From Leeuwenhoekiella polynyae (GTDB lineage: Bacteria; Bacteroidota; Bacteroidia; Flavobacteriales; Flavobacteriaceae): a DNA stretch of 64,000 nucleotides. Of the stretch, positions 55,310 to 62,977 are shown one piece after another. The stretch lies in NCBI RefSeq assembly GCF_004104075.1, contig NZ_QOVK01000014.1, forward strand, positions 38,994-102,993, written 5' to 3'. The notes beneath the pieces were generated by a model. The model ran no database searches. It had not been told where the DNA came from and saw nothing but the letters and a program-made list of their open reading frames with translations. Numbering within the stretch: the first letter of the stretch is position 1; each line of letters begins with the position of its first letter. A program made the position numbers and the translations under genes.

Positions 55310-56380
55310 ATGAAGACAAATTATTTTTATGCGCTGTTGCTGTTGCTACTTTCTTTTGGAGTTTCAGCTGAGGCACAAACACTGAGTGAGGTCAATGCAA
55401 AATTGGATCACTGGGGGCAAAAACCCAAAGGTAAGATGCCTATGAAGGCGTATATCTCAGACTTTCAGGTGCTGGTAGAAGTTTACCGCGAAGATGTAGA
55501 TTACAAAAAGGAACGCGAGTTTAGAGGCATAGGTCGGGGCGAAGCAACAGCACAGGCAGCATTAGGGCTTAAAGGGGTTGATACAGACTTATTACAGGCT
55601 GAAGTAGATAAGCTGTATGCAGAATTTGTAGCTGACTTAAAGGCTAAAGGGTATACGCTTATTGATGTGGAAACCGCAGCAAAGACAGACTACTATAAAA
55701 ATGCGGAGCGTATGAACGGTCCTAATATTCGGGAAAGTGCCAATCCCGGTTATCTGGAAATCTTACCTACCGGAGCCAGTTTTATGGTTAGTAAACGCGA
55801 GGCTGAAGGAAAGGCAAACAACAAAAAAGGATTTATGAATAATTTGAAAATGATAGGTAACGCAGTTGCAGGTCCCAATCAGTTATCAAAAGACCTTGAT
55901 GACGCTCTGGTTATTGAAGTGAAACTTGCGCTTAACTTTAGCGAAGCGGGCTCCAGTTGGTTTAAAAGTTTGTCAGGTGCCAATGCATCTGTAAAGACAA
56001 ACCTTATGATGGGTACGCATACGGTGCAAGCTCCCAAAACCAAAGGACTACGGATGAAAGGACAGGAAGAGGTTTATACAATGCCCACTTCAATTGAATT
56101 TTACCAGGGAGCCGGGTTGAAAAAAGTTCAATCAAAAGGGTATTTAAAGAAGCCTATCTATATTTCCGGAGTGATTGATGATACCAAAGCAAGTGCTTTT
56201 GATAAAGGAAAATCAATAACCTATACCAATATTGGGGATTTGTATGTGGTGAAAAATACCTACAGCACCATAAGTACCAATGCAAAATTTGCAGAAACCG
56301 ATGGAGCAAAAATGGCCGATGCGCTTTATAAAGCCGGGAGTTCTTTTATAGATGAAGAAATGAAAGAGTTTTTTGACTAA
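55310..56380 (+). CDS. secreted protein of unknown function (palindrome regulon)
   Basis: 356 residues with a signal peptide (YALLLLLLSFGVSAEAQ). The mature protein is soluble and basic to neutral, with segments such as ISDFQVLVEVYREDVDYKKER, GRGEATAQAALGLKGVD, GPNIRESANPGYLEILPTGASFMV and VIDDTKASAFDKGKSITYTNIGDLYVVKN. I recognise no named domain or catalytic motif. It has no lipobox, so it is periplasmic or released. The promoter carries palindrome copy B. It is followed by a GC-rich stem-loop without a T-tract and then by the small membrane protein and the histidine kinase on the same strand. Confidence 0.72.
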   Translation: MKTNYFYALLLLLLSFGVSAEAQTLSEVNAKLDHWGQKPKGKMPMKAYISDFQVLVEVYREDVDYKKEREFRGIGRGEATAQAALGLKGVDTDLLQAEVDKLYAEFVADLKAKGYTLIDVETAAKTDYYKNAERMNGPNIRESANPGYLEILPTGASFMVSKREAEGKANNKKGFMNNLKMIGNAVAGPNQLSKDLDDALVIEVKLALNFSEAGSSWFKSLSGANASVKTNLMMGTHTVQAPKTKGLRMKGQEEVYTMPTSIEFYQGAGLKKVQSKGYLKKPIYISGVIDDTKASAFDKGKSITYTNIGDLYVVKNTYSTISTNAKFAETDGAKMADALYKAGSSFIDEEMKEFFD

Positions 56381-56409
56381 AAACAATTAACCATTCTAAA
56401 TATTTTTTT

Positions 56410-56441
56410 GCCAAAAGCTGCTTATATAGGCAGCTTTTGGC
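56410..56441. repeat. 12-bp perfect stem-loop after the secreted-protein gene
   Basis: GCCAAAAGCTGC (56410-56421), loop TTATATAG, GCAGCTTTTGGC (56430-56441). A T-run precedes rather than follows it on the plus strand, so it is not a standard terminator for the gene before it. It may stabilise the 3' end or pause transcription. Confidence 0.5.
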
Positions 56442-56603
56442 TCATAGTTTAATAAGGGTAGAAGTAGACTTTGAGCCATGATTCAAATGTTGAAGCGGAT
56501 GTTGCGGAAATTTTAATCCAACGTATTACTTCAAGAATTGAAAAACTGATTTATAGCACTTTAAAACTTATATCCTTGTTAGTTATGAATCAAAAGAACT
56601 AAA

Positions 56604-56858
56604 ATGATTTGGATTGAGACAGAATTTGCGGTTATTACAGGAAGTGTTGTTTTGGCGCTTGCGTTTGTCGTGCTGTATTTCCAGGTAGTCAAAATACAGG
56701 ATAGTAAAAAGGCAAGATCCAGATTAATTCGTTTTGAGCACAGCATTCAGTTTAATCAAAGTCAAATTATAAAGCGCAAAAACCACTTGGATCGCTATAA
56801 CTTTTTAGCATACAATCTTGATGAAGCTTTAATCATTCAGCCCGAAATAGTAGTTTAA
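56604..56858 (+). CDS. small single-pass membrane protein
   Basis: 84 residues: an acidic start MIWIETEFAVITGSVVLALA, a membrane helix about 8-28 (VITGSVVLALAFVVLYFQVVK), then a basic cytoplasmic tail with IRFEHSIQFNQSQIIKRKNHLDRYNFLAYN. No family recognised. It precedes the histidine kinase gene by 87 bases on the same strand, and could belong to the same transcript. The start is supported only by reading-frame extent. Confidence 0.5.
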   Translation: MIWIETEFAVITGSVVLALAFVVLYFQVVKIQDSKKARSRLIRFEHSIQFNQSQIIKRKNHLDRYNFLAYNLDEALIIQPEIVV

Positions 56859-56886
56859 GAAAATTTGTTTTTACACAAATTAAAGT

Positions 56887-56898
56887 GAATACGTATTC
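56887..56898. promoter_or_regulatory. 12-bp perfect palindrome upstream of the kinase gene
   Basis: GAATACGTATTC, 47 bases before the kinase ATG, with TATATTAG (56910-56917) between, a -7-like sequence. An operator near the promoter is possible. A 12-bp palindrome in AT-rich DNA can occur by chance. Confidence 0.35.
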
Positions 56899-56945
56899 TA
56901 GCATTTTTATATATTAGCCTGTAAATCAAAAGAATTCATATTTTT

Positions 56946-58724
56946 ATGAAACACTGCTACTGTTGGGCTTTTGCTTTTTTACTGAGTGTTTATGCGCTTT
57001 CTGCTCAGGAAATACAAAAGATAGATTCAATAAATGCTATTCTGGTTCAGAATAGTTCGCTCAAAACAGACTCCCTTCTTGTCATTTTTGAGAATAACCT
57101 AAAGGCAGCTCAAAAAATTGATTACAAAAAAGGAATAGGCGAAGCTTATAAAAATCTGGCAACCATTTATGGTTATGAAGCTAATGGTGAAAAAAGGGTA
57201 GCTTATAATCTGAAAGCCATTCGCATTTTTGAAGAGAATGACCTTAAGCCGCAGGCAGCAAACTTGTATGGTGAAATGGGCTATGGGATGAAGCGCGATA
57301 ATATGGAGAAAGCTCAGTATTATATGAATAAAGGCCTAAAAATGGCTGAAGAAGGAAATTACAAAGAGGTTTTAGACCGAACCTACAATAATTATGGGGT
57401 GCTTAAAGAAATGCAGGGACAGCTAGACAGTGCCCTGTATTTTTATAAAAAGGGACTTGCTATTGTAGAAGAGCGTAAGTATACCGAAGGCTTGCCGTAC
57501 AGCTATAGTAACCTGGCGGGCGCTTACGGACAAATGGGCAATTTTGACCTCGCACGCGACTATTTTTACAAAGCCAAAGTGATACGGGAAGAAATCAATG
57601 ACCGCAAAGGAATTGCCGAAAATTTCACACAGATTGGTGAAGTCTATCTTATAGAAGGTAAGCCCGCCGAAGCTGTTCCGTTTTTTGAAAAATCGCTGCT
57701 AATTGCGCGTAAGGAGGATTACCGTTTTCTAATGCAATACACGTATCAGCAATTATCTGAAACATTTAAGCAAATGCAGCAAACTGATTCTGCTTTGTAT
57801 TATTTTGAAAAATACGCCGTCTTTAAAGACAGTATCAATAGTTTAGAGACCACCAAGCAAATTGCAGCTCTGGAGGTTGAATTTGAAACCGAACAAAAGG
57901 AAAATGAGATATTAAGACAGCGGACACAATTAGCTGAGAAGGATCTTGAAGTGCGCCGCAAGAATGCGTATATCTTTGGAAGCCTAGGGCTGTCTATCAT
58001 TTTGGGGCTTTTAGGGTATTTAATTTATAGCCGTCAAAAGCAAAAAAACCGTCAGCTTCAGAAAGAAAAAGAATTACAGGTCGCTCTCGCTAAAATTGAA
58101 ACACAAAACCGACTTGAAGAACAGCGCCTGCGCATCTCAAGAGATCTTCATGACAACATTGGTTCACAGCTTACATTCATTATAATCAGTCTTGACAATC
58201 TTAATTATATGCTTAAAGATACTGGTCAGGAGGTGAAAGAACGTATTGCAGCGATCAGTGCATTCACCTCGGTTACTATAAATGAACTTCGCGATACGGT
58301 CTGGGCAATGAATAAGGAAGTGATAACGGTAAAAGACTTGCAAATGCGTATTTCTAATTTTATAGATCAAGCACAAAGTTCGAGGAGAGATGTTGATTTT
58401 CAGTTTAAGTATAAAGAAAAACATCTACAAAAATTAGAATTCTCTGCTGTAGGTGGCATTAATGTTTACCGCATCATTCAGGAAGCAGTAAATAATGCAT
58501 TAAAATATGCGGAAGCACAGACTATATGTGTGAAGATGGAAATTTCAGATTCCAAGTATAAAATAGTAATTCTTGATGATGGAAGAGGCTTTGATATAAA
58601 TGGGGGTAAATCAGGCCATGGGATTTCTAATATGCAAAAGCGGGCGAACGATATTGACGCAGATTTTAAGATATCAACATCGGTAAATAAGGGAACAACA
58701 ATTTCTATTCAATCCAAAGCTTGA
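56946..58724 (+). CDS. TPR-containing sensor histidine kinase (NarX/DesK-type, HisKA_3)
   Basis: 592 residues. Signal peptide (FAFLLSVYALSAQ), a periplasmic region with about six TPRs at 60-290 (for example GIGEAYKNLATIYGYEANGEK, LDRTYNNYGVLKEMQGQLDSALYFYKKGL, GLPYSYSNLAGAYGQMGNFDLARDYFYKA), a short coiled coil, a membrane helix at about 345-362, and a cytoplasmic kinase. The HisKA_3 box is RLRISRDLHDNIGSQLTFI with phospho-acceptor His402; the ATPase domain shows YRIIQEAVNNALKYA (N box), DDGRGFD (G1) and GHGISNMQKRA (G2). It pairs by type with the NarL-family response regulator 956 bases downstream, although a Nudix regulator gene lies between. The periplasmic TPRs suggest a protein or peptide signal. 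Confidence 0.92.
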   Translation: MKHCYCWAFAFLLSVYALSAQEIQKIDSINAILVQNSSLKTDSLLVIFENNLKAAQKIDYKKGIGEAYKNLATIYGYEANGEKRVAYNLKAIRIFEENDLKPQAANLYGEMGYGMKRDNMEKAQYYMNKGLKMAEEGNYKEVLDRTYNNYGVLKEMQGQLDSALYFYKKGLAIVEERKYTEGLPYSYSNLAGAYGQMGNFDLARDYFYKAKVIREEINDRKGIAENFTQIGEVYLIEGKPAEAVPFFEKSLLIARKEDYRFLMQYTYQQLSETFKQMQQTDSALYYFEKYAVFKDSINSLETTKQIAALEVEFETEQKENEILRQRTQLAEKDLEVRRKNAYIFGSLGLSIILGLLGYLIYSRQKQKNRQLQKEKELQVALAKIETQNRLEEQRLRISRDLHDNIGSQLTFIIISLDNLNYMLKDTGQEVKERIAAISAFTSVTINELRDTVWAMNKEVITVKDLQMRISNFIDQAQSSRRDVDFQFKYKEKHLQKLEFSAVGGINVYRIIQEAVNNALKYAEAQTICVKMEISDSKYKIVILDDGRGFDINGGKSGHGISNMQKRANDIDADFKISTSVNKGTTISIQSKA

Positions 58725-58776
58725 TAAAATTAGTAGGTCAAACTAAAAAAAGTTGAATTACTTTTTTTCATCAAAA

Positions 58777-58795
58777 AAACGTATTTTGTACGTTT
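58777..58795. promoter_or_regulatory. 19-bp inverted repeat, likely operator of the Nudix regulator gene
   Basis: AAACGTA (58777-58783), spacer TTTTG, TACGTTT (58789-58795), perfect. It lies 13 bases before the ATG at 58809, and its centre holds TATTTTG, which resembles a -7 element shortened by one base. An operator overlapping the promoter would suit autorepression by the protein encoded just downstream. Confidence 0.55.
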
Positions 58796-58808
58796 AAAAG
58801 TAATTTTT

Positions 58809-59534
58809 ATGACCCCAAGTTCTGCAAGTGTTGCACATGCTTCCAATAATGATTTTTATGCTGATAACGAGAAATTGTATGTCGCTACAGACTGTATTGT
58901 TTTTGGTTTTGATGAAGGAGATTTAAAACTATTGATTTTTAAAAGACGCGTAGAGCCAGACTCTGGTATCTGGTCACTGATAGGTAGTTTTGTACAACTT
59001 GATGAAGATGTAAATGATGCCGCACGTCGTGTTCTTAAAGAGATAACAGGTCTTGATGAAATCTTTTTAGAGCAATCTAAAACTTATGGCAAAGCAGATC
59101 GTGATCCGGGTTATCGCTGTCTTTCGGTGGCGCATTACGCCTTGATACGTATTGATGATTATGATAAAGAATTGGTAGAAAGTCATGGCGCTTATTGGTA
59201 CACTTTAAAAGACTTGCCTAAGTTGGCATTAGACCATGACCAGATGGTAGCAGATGCTCTAAATAAACTAAGACGTAAGGCGAGACAACAGCCTATAGGT
59301 TTTGAACTACTTCCTGAAAAATTTACTATACCGCAATTGCAGCAGCTTTATGAAGCGATCTATCAACGCGAGTTAGACCCTCGTAACTTTAGAAAAAAAG
59401 TATTGTCGCTTAAAGTGCTGGTAAAACTTGAAGAGAAAGATAAATCCGGATCTAAACGCGGAGCATTTTTGTACCGTTTTGACGCCGAAAAATATCAAGA
59501 GCTTTTAGAAAGTGGTTATAATTTTGAAATTTAA
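58809..59534 (+). CDS. NrtR-like Nudix-domain transcriptional regulator
   Basis: 241 residues. An N-terminal Nudix fold (about 25-155, starting KLYVATDCIVFGFDEGDLKLLIFKR) is followed by a winged-helix DNA-binding domain (about 165-241: ELLPEKFTIPQLQQLYEAIYQRELDPRNFRKKVL). In the Nudix box the catalytic REUxEE reads RVLKEI (residues about 74-79), so two of the three key glutamates are lost and hydrolysis is unlikely. This is the form of NrtR/AraR-like regulators, which sense a nucleotide sugar, sugar or ADP-ribose. It sits between the kinase and response-regulator genes. A perfect inverted repeat precedes the start. Confidence 0.88.
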   Translation: MTPSSASVAHASNNDFYADNEKLYVATDCIVFGFDEGDLKLLIFKRRVEPDSGIWSLIGSFVQLDEDVNDAARRVLKEITGLDEIFLEQSKTYGKADRDPGYRCLSVAHYALIRIDDYDKELVESHGAYWYTLKDLPKLALDHDQMVADALNKLRRKARQQPIGFELLPEKFTIPQLQQLYEAIYQRELDPRNFRKKVLSLKVLVKLEEKDKSGSKRGAFLYRFDAEKYQELLESGYNFEI

Positions 59535-59542
59535 CTCATAAA

Positions 59543-59589
59543 TAGGGCATTTGCCCTATTGCATTCCTAAACAGACTTTTTTAGTTTAG
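59543..59589 (+). promoter_or_regulatory. palindrome + promoter, copy C (response regulator)
   Basis: TAGGGCATTTGCCCTA (59543-59558; only the central A/T pair breaks symmetry) and TAGTTTAG (59582-59589), whose final G is again 46 bases after the palindrome's first base. The palindrome starts 8 bases after the Nudix regulator stop. A terminator-like hairpin lies between this promoter and the response regulator ATG at 59680. Confidence 0.65.
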
Positions 59590-59628
59590 TGCTTTCAATC
59601 TCAGTACTATTTATTGAATTTTTTAAAT

Positions 59629-59661
59629 CCGGGAAAGAGTTAGGGGACTTTCCCGGTTTTT
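59629..59661 (+). terminator. terminator hairpin in the response-regulator leader
   Basis: CCGGGAAAG (59629-59637), 10-base loop, CTTTCCCGG (59648-59656) and TTTTT (59657-59661). It can end the Nudix regulator transcript, but it also lies downstream of promoter copy C and 18 bases before the response regulator ATG. Confidence 0.82.
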
Positions 59662-59679
59662 AATTTAAACGCGTTTGTA

Positions 59680-60330
59680 ATGCCGGTAAAAATTGCAATT
59701 GTAGAAGACAAATTATTTCTAGCCCGTGCATTAGCAGAAAAGCTTTCCTTTTTTGATGAATTCAGCTTAAAATTTATTGCTGAAAATGGAGCGGACCTGT
59801 TAAATAAACTCGATTCAAATTCGAATATAGATTTAATCTTAATGGATATTGAGATGCCGATACTTGATGGTATTGAAGCTACAGCACTTGTAAAACAAAG
59901 ATTTCCGCAGATAAAAATTATAATGCTTACTGTGTTTGATAATGATGAGCATATCTTTAGTGCCATTAAAGCGGGTGCAGATGGCTATTTATTAAAAGAA
60001 ACGGCTCCAGATATTTTAGAAAAGGGTGTAAAAGAGACTTTATCTGGTGGTGCAGCGATGAATCCCTCTATCGCTATGCGAACACTTAAATTGCTTCGCA
60101 ATCCAAGTTCTGTAAATAGCTTAAATGAACGCGAAGAAATATCACTGTCTAGTCGTGAGACCGAAGTTTTAGAGCAGTTGAGTAAAGGCTTGAGTTATAC
60201 ACGTATTGCAGAAAATCTATTTTTAGCTCCCAGCACGGTGCGTAAGCACATAGAAAATATATATAAAAAACTACAGGTGCATAGTAAAATTGAAGCGATA
60301 GAAAAAGCCCGCCAAAATAATATTATATAA
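59680..60330 (+). CDS. NarL/LuxR-family response regulator
   Basis: 216 residues. The receiver domain (1-120) has IVEDKLFLARAL (acidic pocket), phospho-acceptor Asp56 in LILMDIEMPILDG, and the Lys in LLKETAPD. The C-terminal LuxR-type helix-turn-helix is SLSSRETEVLEQLSKGLSYTRIAENLFLAPSTVRKHIENIYKKL (about 146-190). It is the natural partner of the TPR kinase encoded 956 bases upstream. It is probably a dimeric activator, and palindrome copy C in front of its own gene suggests autoregulation. The terminator in its leader is unusual. Confidence 0.95.
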   Translation: MPVKIAIVEDKLFLARALAEKLSFFDEFSLKFIAENGADLLNKLDSNSNIDLILMDIEMPILDGIEATALVKQRFPQIKIIMLTVFDNDEHIFSAIKAGADGYLLKETAPDILEKGVKETLSGGAAMNPSIAMRTLKLLRNPSSVNSLNEREEISLSSRETEVLEQLSKGLSYTRIAENLFLAPSTVRKHIENIYKKLQVHSKIEAIEKARQNNII

Positions 60331-60338
60331 TATAATAT

Positions 60339-60367
60339 GCTGTTAAGATTAACAGCTTCCTTTTTTC
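60339..60367 (+). terminator. intrinsic terminator of the response regulator gene
   Basis: GCTGTTAA (60339-60346), GA, TTAACAGC (60349-60356), then TTCC and a T-run. The two-base gap means the innermost pair is opened to form a four-base loop. Confidence 0.7.
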
Positions 60368-60416
60368 TTTCCGTATTTAATAGATAAATTGAAATGATTC
60401 TCTAATTAATTGATCT

Positions 60417-61028
60417 ATGCGCAAGGTTCTAATTGTAATTCTGGTTCTCATACTTGGGTACTTTACCTATCAATATTTTAAGGAAAAAAATCAAGAGCGC
60501 AATCAATTACTAGAAGCTACTTCGCTCATTGAGAAAGAAATCAAAAATGTAGGGAAGCTCGTTGTGACAGAAGGTTCTTTTGCACAGGTTTTTACCTATA
60601 AAGACTCTAAACAGATTTTTAATTTGGTTGAAGCTAATAAAAAGGCACTTGTGGTGATCAATGCAAAAGTCACGATTTCATACGATCTACGAGCTTTAGA
60701 AACAGAAGTAGACTCAGAAGCCAAAACAATTACCATAACAAAAATCCCTAAGCCTGAAATAAACATCAATCCAGATATTGAATATTATGATGTGTCTCAG
60801 GATTATCTCAATCAGTTTGAAGCTTCAGACTATAACACCATAAAAAAACGAGTGATGAGCAGCATTAGAAAAAAAGTTGAAGCTTCAGAATTACCTGCTA
60901 ATGCTCAAAATAGATTAGTAGCTGAATTGTCTAATATTTATGTAGTGACTAATACATTGGGATGGACATTAAAGTACAACACCACACCAATAGAAAGCAG
61001 TCAAAGTTTACAGCAAATTTTAGACTAG
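60417..61028 (+). CDS. DUF4230 protein, membrane-anchored
   Basis: 203 residues. An uncleaved N-terminal helix (VLIVILVLILGYFTYQYF) anchors an extracytoplasmic domain with IEKEIKNVGKLVVTEGSFAQVFTYKDSK, ISYDLRALETEVDSEAKTITITKIPKPEININPDIEYYDV and KKRVMSSIRKKVEASEL, as in the DUF4230 family. The function is unknown. It converges on the hydroxylase gene with a 9-base overlap of coding ends. Confidence 0.85.
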   Translation: MRKVLIVILVLILGYFTYQYFKEKNQERNQLLEATSLIEKEIKNVGKLVVTEGSFAQVFTYKDSKQIFNLVEANKKALVVINAKVTISYDLRALETEVDSEAKTITITKIPKPEININPDIEYYDVSQDYLNQFEASDYNTIKKRVMSSIRKKVEASELPANAQNRLVAELSNIYVVTNTLGWTLKYNTTPIESSQSLQQILD

Positions 61029-62771
61029 TGCGATACCGTCTTCTATAAGATGTTTGATTTTAATATTACTTGTTTTTAGCGCTGCCAAATATGTGGTTAT
61101 TTCTTTTAGAAAATCTTCTCTGTTATCTTCTTTAGCCAATTCATAAAGTTCTACAGAGAGTAACCAGTCGTTTTCGTGATTTTTCTTTAAAATATCAAAA
61201 ACAGCCTGCGGAGAGAATTTGGTGTCTTTGCCTTCTCTGTAATTTCTAACTGAAAGATATAGCGATTCTAGTTCTTGGCGTTTTGTATTTGTTGAAGCTT
61301 TAACCGTGGTTGAAGAAATTTTATGTTCCAATAAATTGAAAGATTTAAAATCAGCCGGACCAGCAAATGCTGATGAGATCTTTTTGCCTACAGCCAAATG
61401 ATAGATGCCAGATTCTGGTTTAAAGAGCAAACGATCTTTGTGTTTAACCGTGCAGTTCTCAAAACTGATTAGAATTATTTTCCCTTTTAAATTGCGCGTA
61501 CCGGTAATTATTTTACCGCTTACACTGATTCCGCCTTCAAATTCTAAGCTTACGATATTGCCTTCTGATATTTTATAAGCTTGAAGGTCTTTGGGGCTCA
61601 TGTCTTCAATAGCAAGATTGATGCCTTTAAGCTTACCAAGAGCTGTACCGTAGCCGTCTTTGTGAATGTTAGTGCCATGACCCACGAGCTCTTTTTCATG
61701 AAAACTTAAAGCACTCTCCCCTGTAGTTTGTAAATAAGATACTTTGTCTTTATATAAAATCATTTCAGAAAACACACCTGAAATCTGCAAGCCGGTGCTC
61801 AGTTCAATGGTCCCTAGATTTTTACTGTCTATAAGTTTTTGTAAGCCTTCGGGACCGCCGGTACGTAAAGCCATCATGTTTGCAAACTCTTCTAAAACTT
61901 CACTGAGATAGGCAAAATCTGGAGTTACATAAAGTTGAGGTTGAGGCTTAGTAATGTCAAATTCCTGGTGTGCTGCTTCAATGGAATACGAGATTTTCTT
62001 TACTTCTTCAGTCATACACCACGCACTTTCACCTATTGATGAAAGTAATCCTGCTCCATAAATTTTAGGGTTATCAGGAGTACCTATGAGGCCATATTCT
62101 ACCGTCCACCAATGCAAATTGCGTATAAGTGCCATTTCGCTTGGAGTTCCCATATTATTCTGTAAGTGGTCAACCACATGCTCAATCTCATCAATTTCTT
62201 CCTGTGGAGTATCTTCAGCTTCTTTTAAAATAGATAGTTTTCTAACAGCTTCATATAACTCATAGTCCTTAGCTGATGAAATGGCTTTGCAGCCTATTTC
62301 TCCAAAACGTCTTAAATATTCGGCATACTCAGGGTTCGCAATAATTGGGGCATGACCTGCACCTTCGTGAATAATATCTGGAGCGGGAGTATACTCTAAA
62401 TGCTCGAGTTGTCTGATGTCTGAAGCGATAACCAAAACATTATACGCCTGAAATTCCATAAAAGCAGCAGGAGGAATAAAGCCATCAACTGCTACTGCAG
62501 CCCATCCTATTTCTTTCAGAATACGATTCATCCCGTACATATTTGGTATGTGGTCTATCGAAATTCCGGTTTGTTTTAACCCTTCTAAGTAGGAGTTGTG
62601 AGCAACTGTACTGAGATAATTCACGTTCTTACGCATTACATAACGCCAAACCGCTTGATTGATCGCCGTATAATCCTCATAATTTTGAGGTTTTATAAAC
62701 TGCTTTAAATGCGCGGGTAACCGCTCAATAAGTGGATTAGTTTCTATATTTTTATCTAAAACAGCGCTCAT
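61020..62771 (-). CDS. aromatic amino acid hydroxylase, long Bacteroidota form
   Basis: 583 residues, against about 260-300 for most bacterial phenylalanine hydroxylases. The iron site is visible: HEGAGH gives His135 and His140, and WWTVEYGL gives Glu225. In other hydroxylases the Glu is about 45 residues after the first His; here the gap is 90, so an insertion of about 45 residues (helical, acidic, EDTPQEEIDEIEHVVDHLQ) is present. Residues beyond about 330 are an extra domain with no motif I recognise. It probably hydroxylates phenylalanine with a pterin cofactor. Monocistronic, divergent from the enoyl-CoA hydratase gene. Confidence 0.88.
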   Translation of the reverse strand: MSAVLDKNIETNPLIERLPAHLKQFIKPQNYEDYTAINQAVWRYVMRKNVNYLSTVAHNSYLEGLKQTGISIDHIPNMYGMNRILKEIGWAAVAVDGFIPPAAFMEFQAYNVLVIASDIRQLEHLEYTPAPDIIHEGAGHAPIIANPEYAEYLRRFGEIGCKAISSAKDYELYEAVRKLSILKEAEDTPQEEIDEIEHVVDHLQNNMGTPSEMALIRNLHWWTVEYGLIGTPDNPKIYGAGLLSSIGESAWCMTEEVKKISYSIEAAHQEFDITKPQPQLYVTPDFAYLSEVLEEFANMMALRTGGPEGLQKLIDSKNLGTIELSTGLQISGVFSEMILYKDKVSYLQTTGESALSFHEKELVGHGTNIHKDGYGTALGKLKGINLAIEDMSPKDLQAYKISEGNIVSLEFEGGISVSGKIITGTRNLKGKIILISFENCTVKHKDRLLFKPESGIYHLAVGKKISSAFAGPADFKSFNLLEHKISSTTVKASTNTKRQELESLYLSVRNYREGKDTKFSPQAVFDILKKNHENDWLLSVELYELAKEDNREDFLKEITTYLAALKTSNIKIKHLIEDGIALV

Positions 62772-62834
62772 AAGATCAATTGTATTTCAACTAGAAAAAT
62801 AAGAATCTGTTTATAATTATCGTAATTATATCTA

Positions 62835-62842
62835 TAAATTTG
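62835..62842 (+). promoter_or_regulatory. -7 element TAAATTTG
   Basis: Match to TAnnTTTG on the plus strand upstream of the enoyl-CoA hydratase gene. The leader would be about 130 bases and would contain three small hairpins. Confidence 0.4.
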
Positions 62843-62936
62843 AGGAATATTTAATAATACTTCTATTTATTGGCGCTGCCAAAGGGTTTTATACCCTAAG
62901 GCTTGTCTCGAAATTGAAAATTTGTTTCTAACAAAT

Positions 62937-62958
62937 ACCTCGTGGGCTTGCCCGAGGT
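62937..62958 (+). repeat. hairpin in the leader of the enoyl-CoA hydratase gene
   Basis: ACCTC and GAGGT at the ends, with GGGC/GCCC inside and a TT loop, 20 bases before the ATG. Two further weaker hairpins (AGGGT/ACCCT near 62883-62898 and ATTTGT/ACAAAT near 62920-62936) precede it. It may be a structured leader or one copy of a dispersed intergenic repeat. Confidence 0.45.
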
Positions 62959-62977
62959 AGTTTACTAAAACAATCAT

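Noticed and set aside
54521..59558. The three palindromes as intrinsic terminators or repetitive extragenic elements
   Set aside because: No T-run follows any copy, the arms are only 7-8 bases, and the fixed distance to promoter-like sequences is better explained by a protein-binding site.
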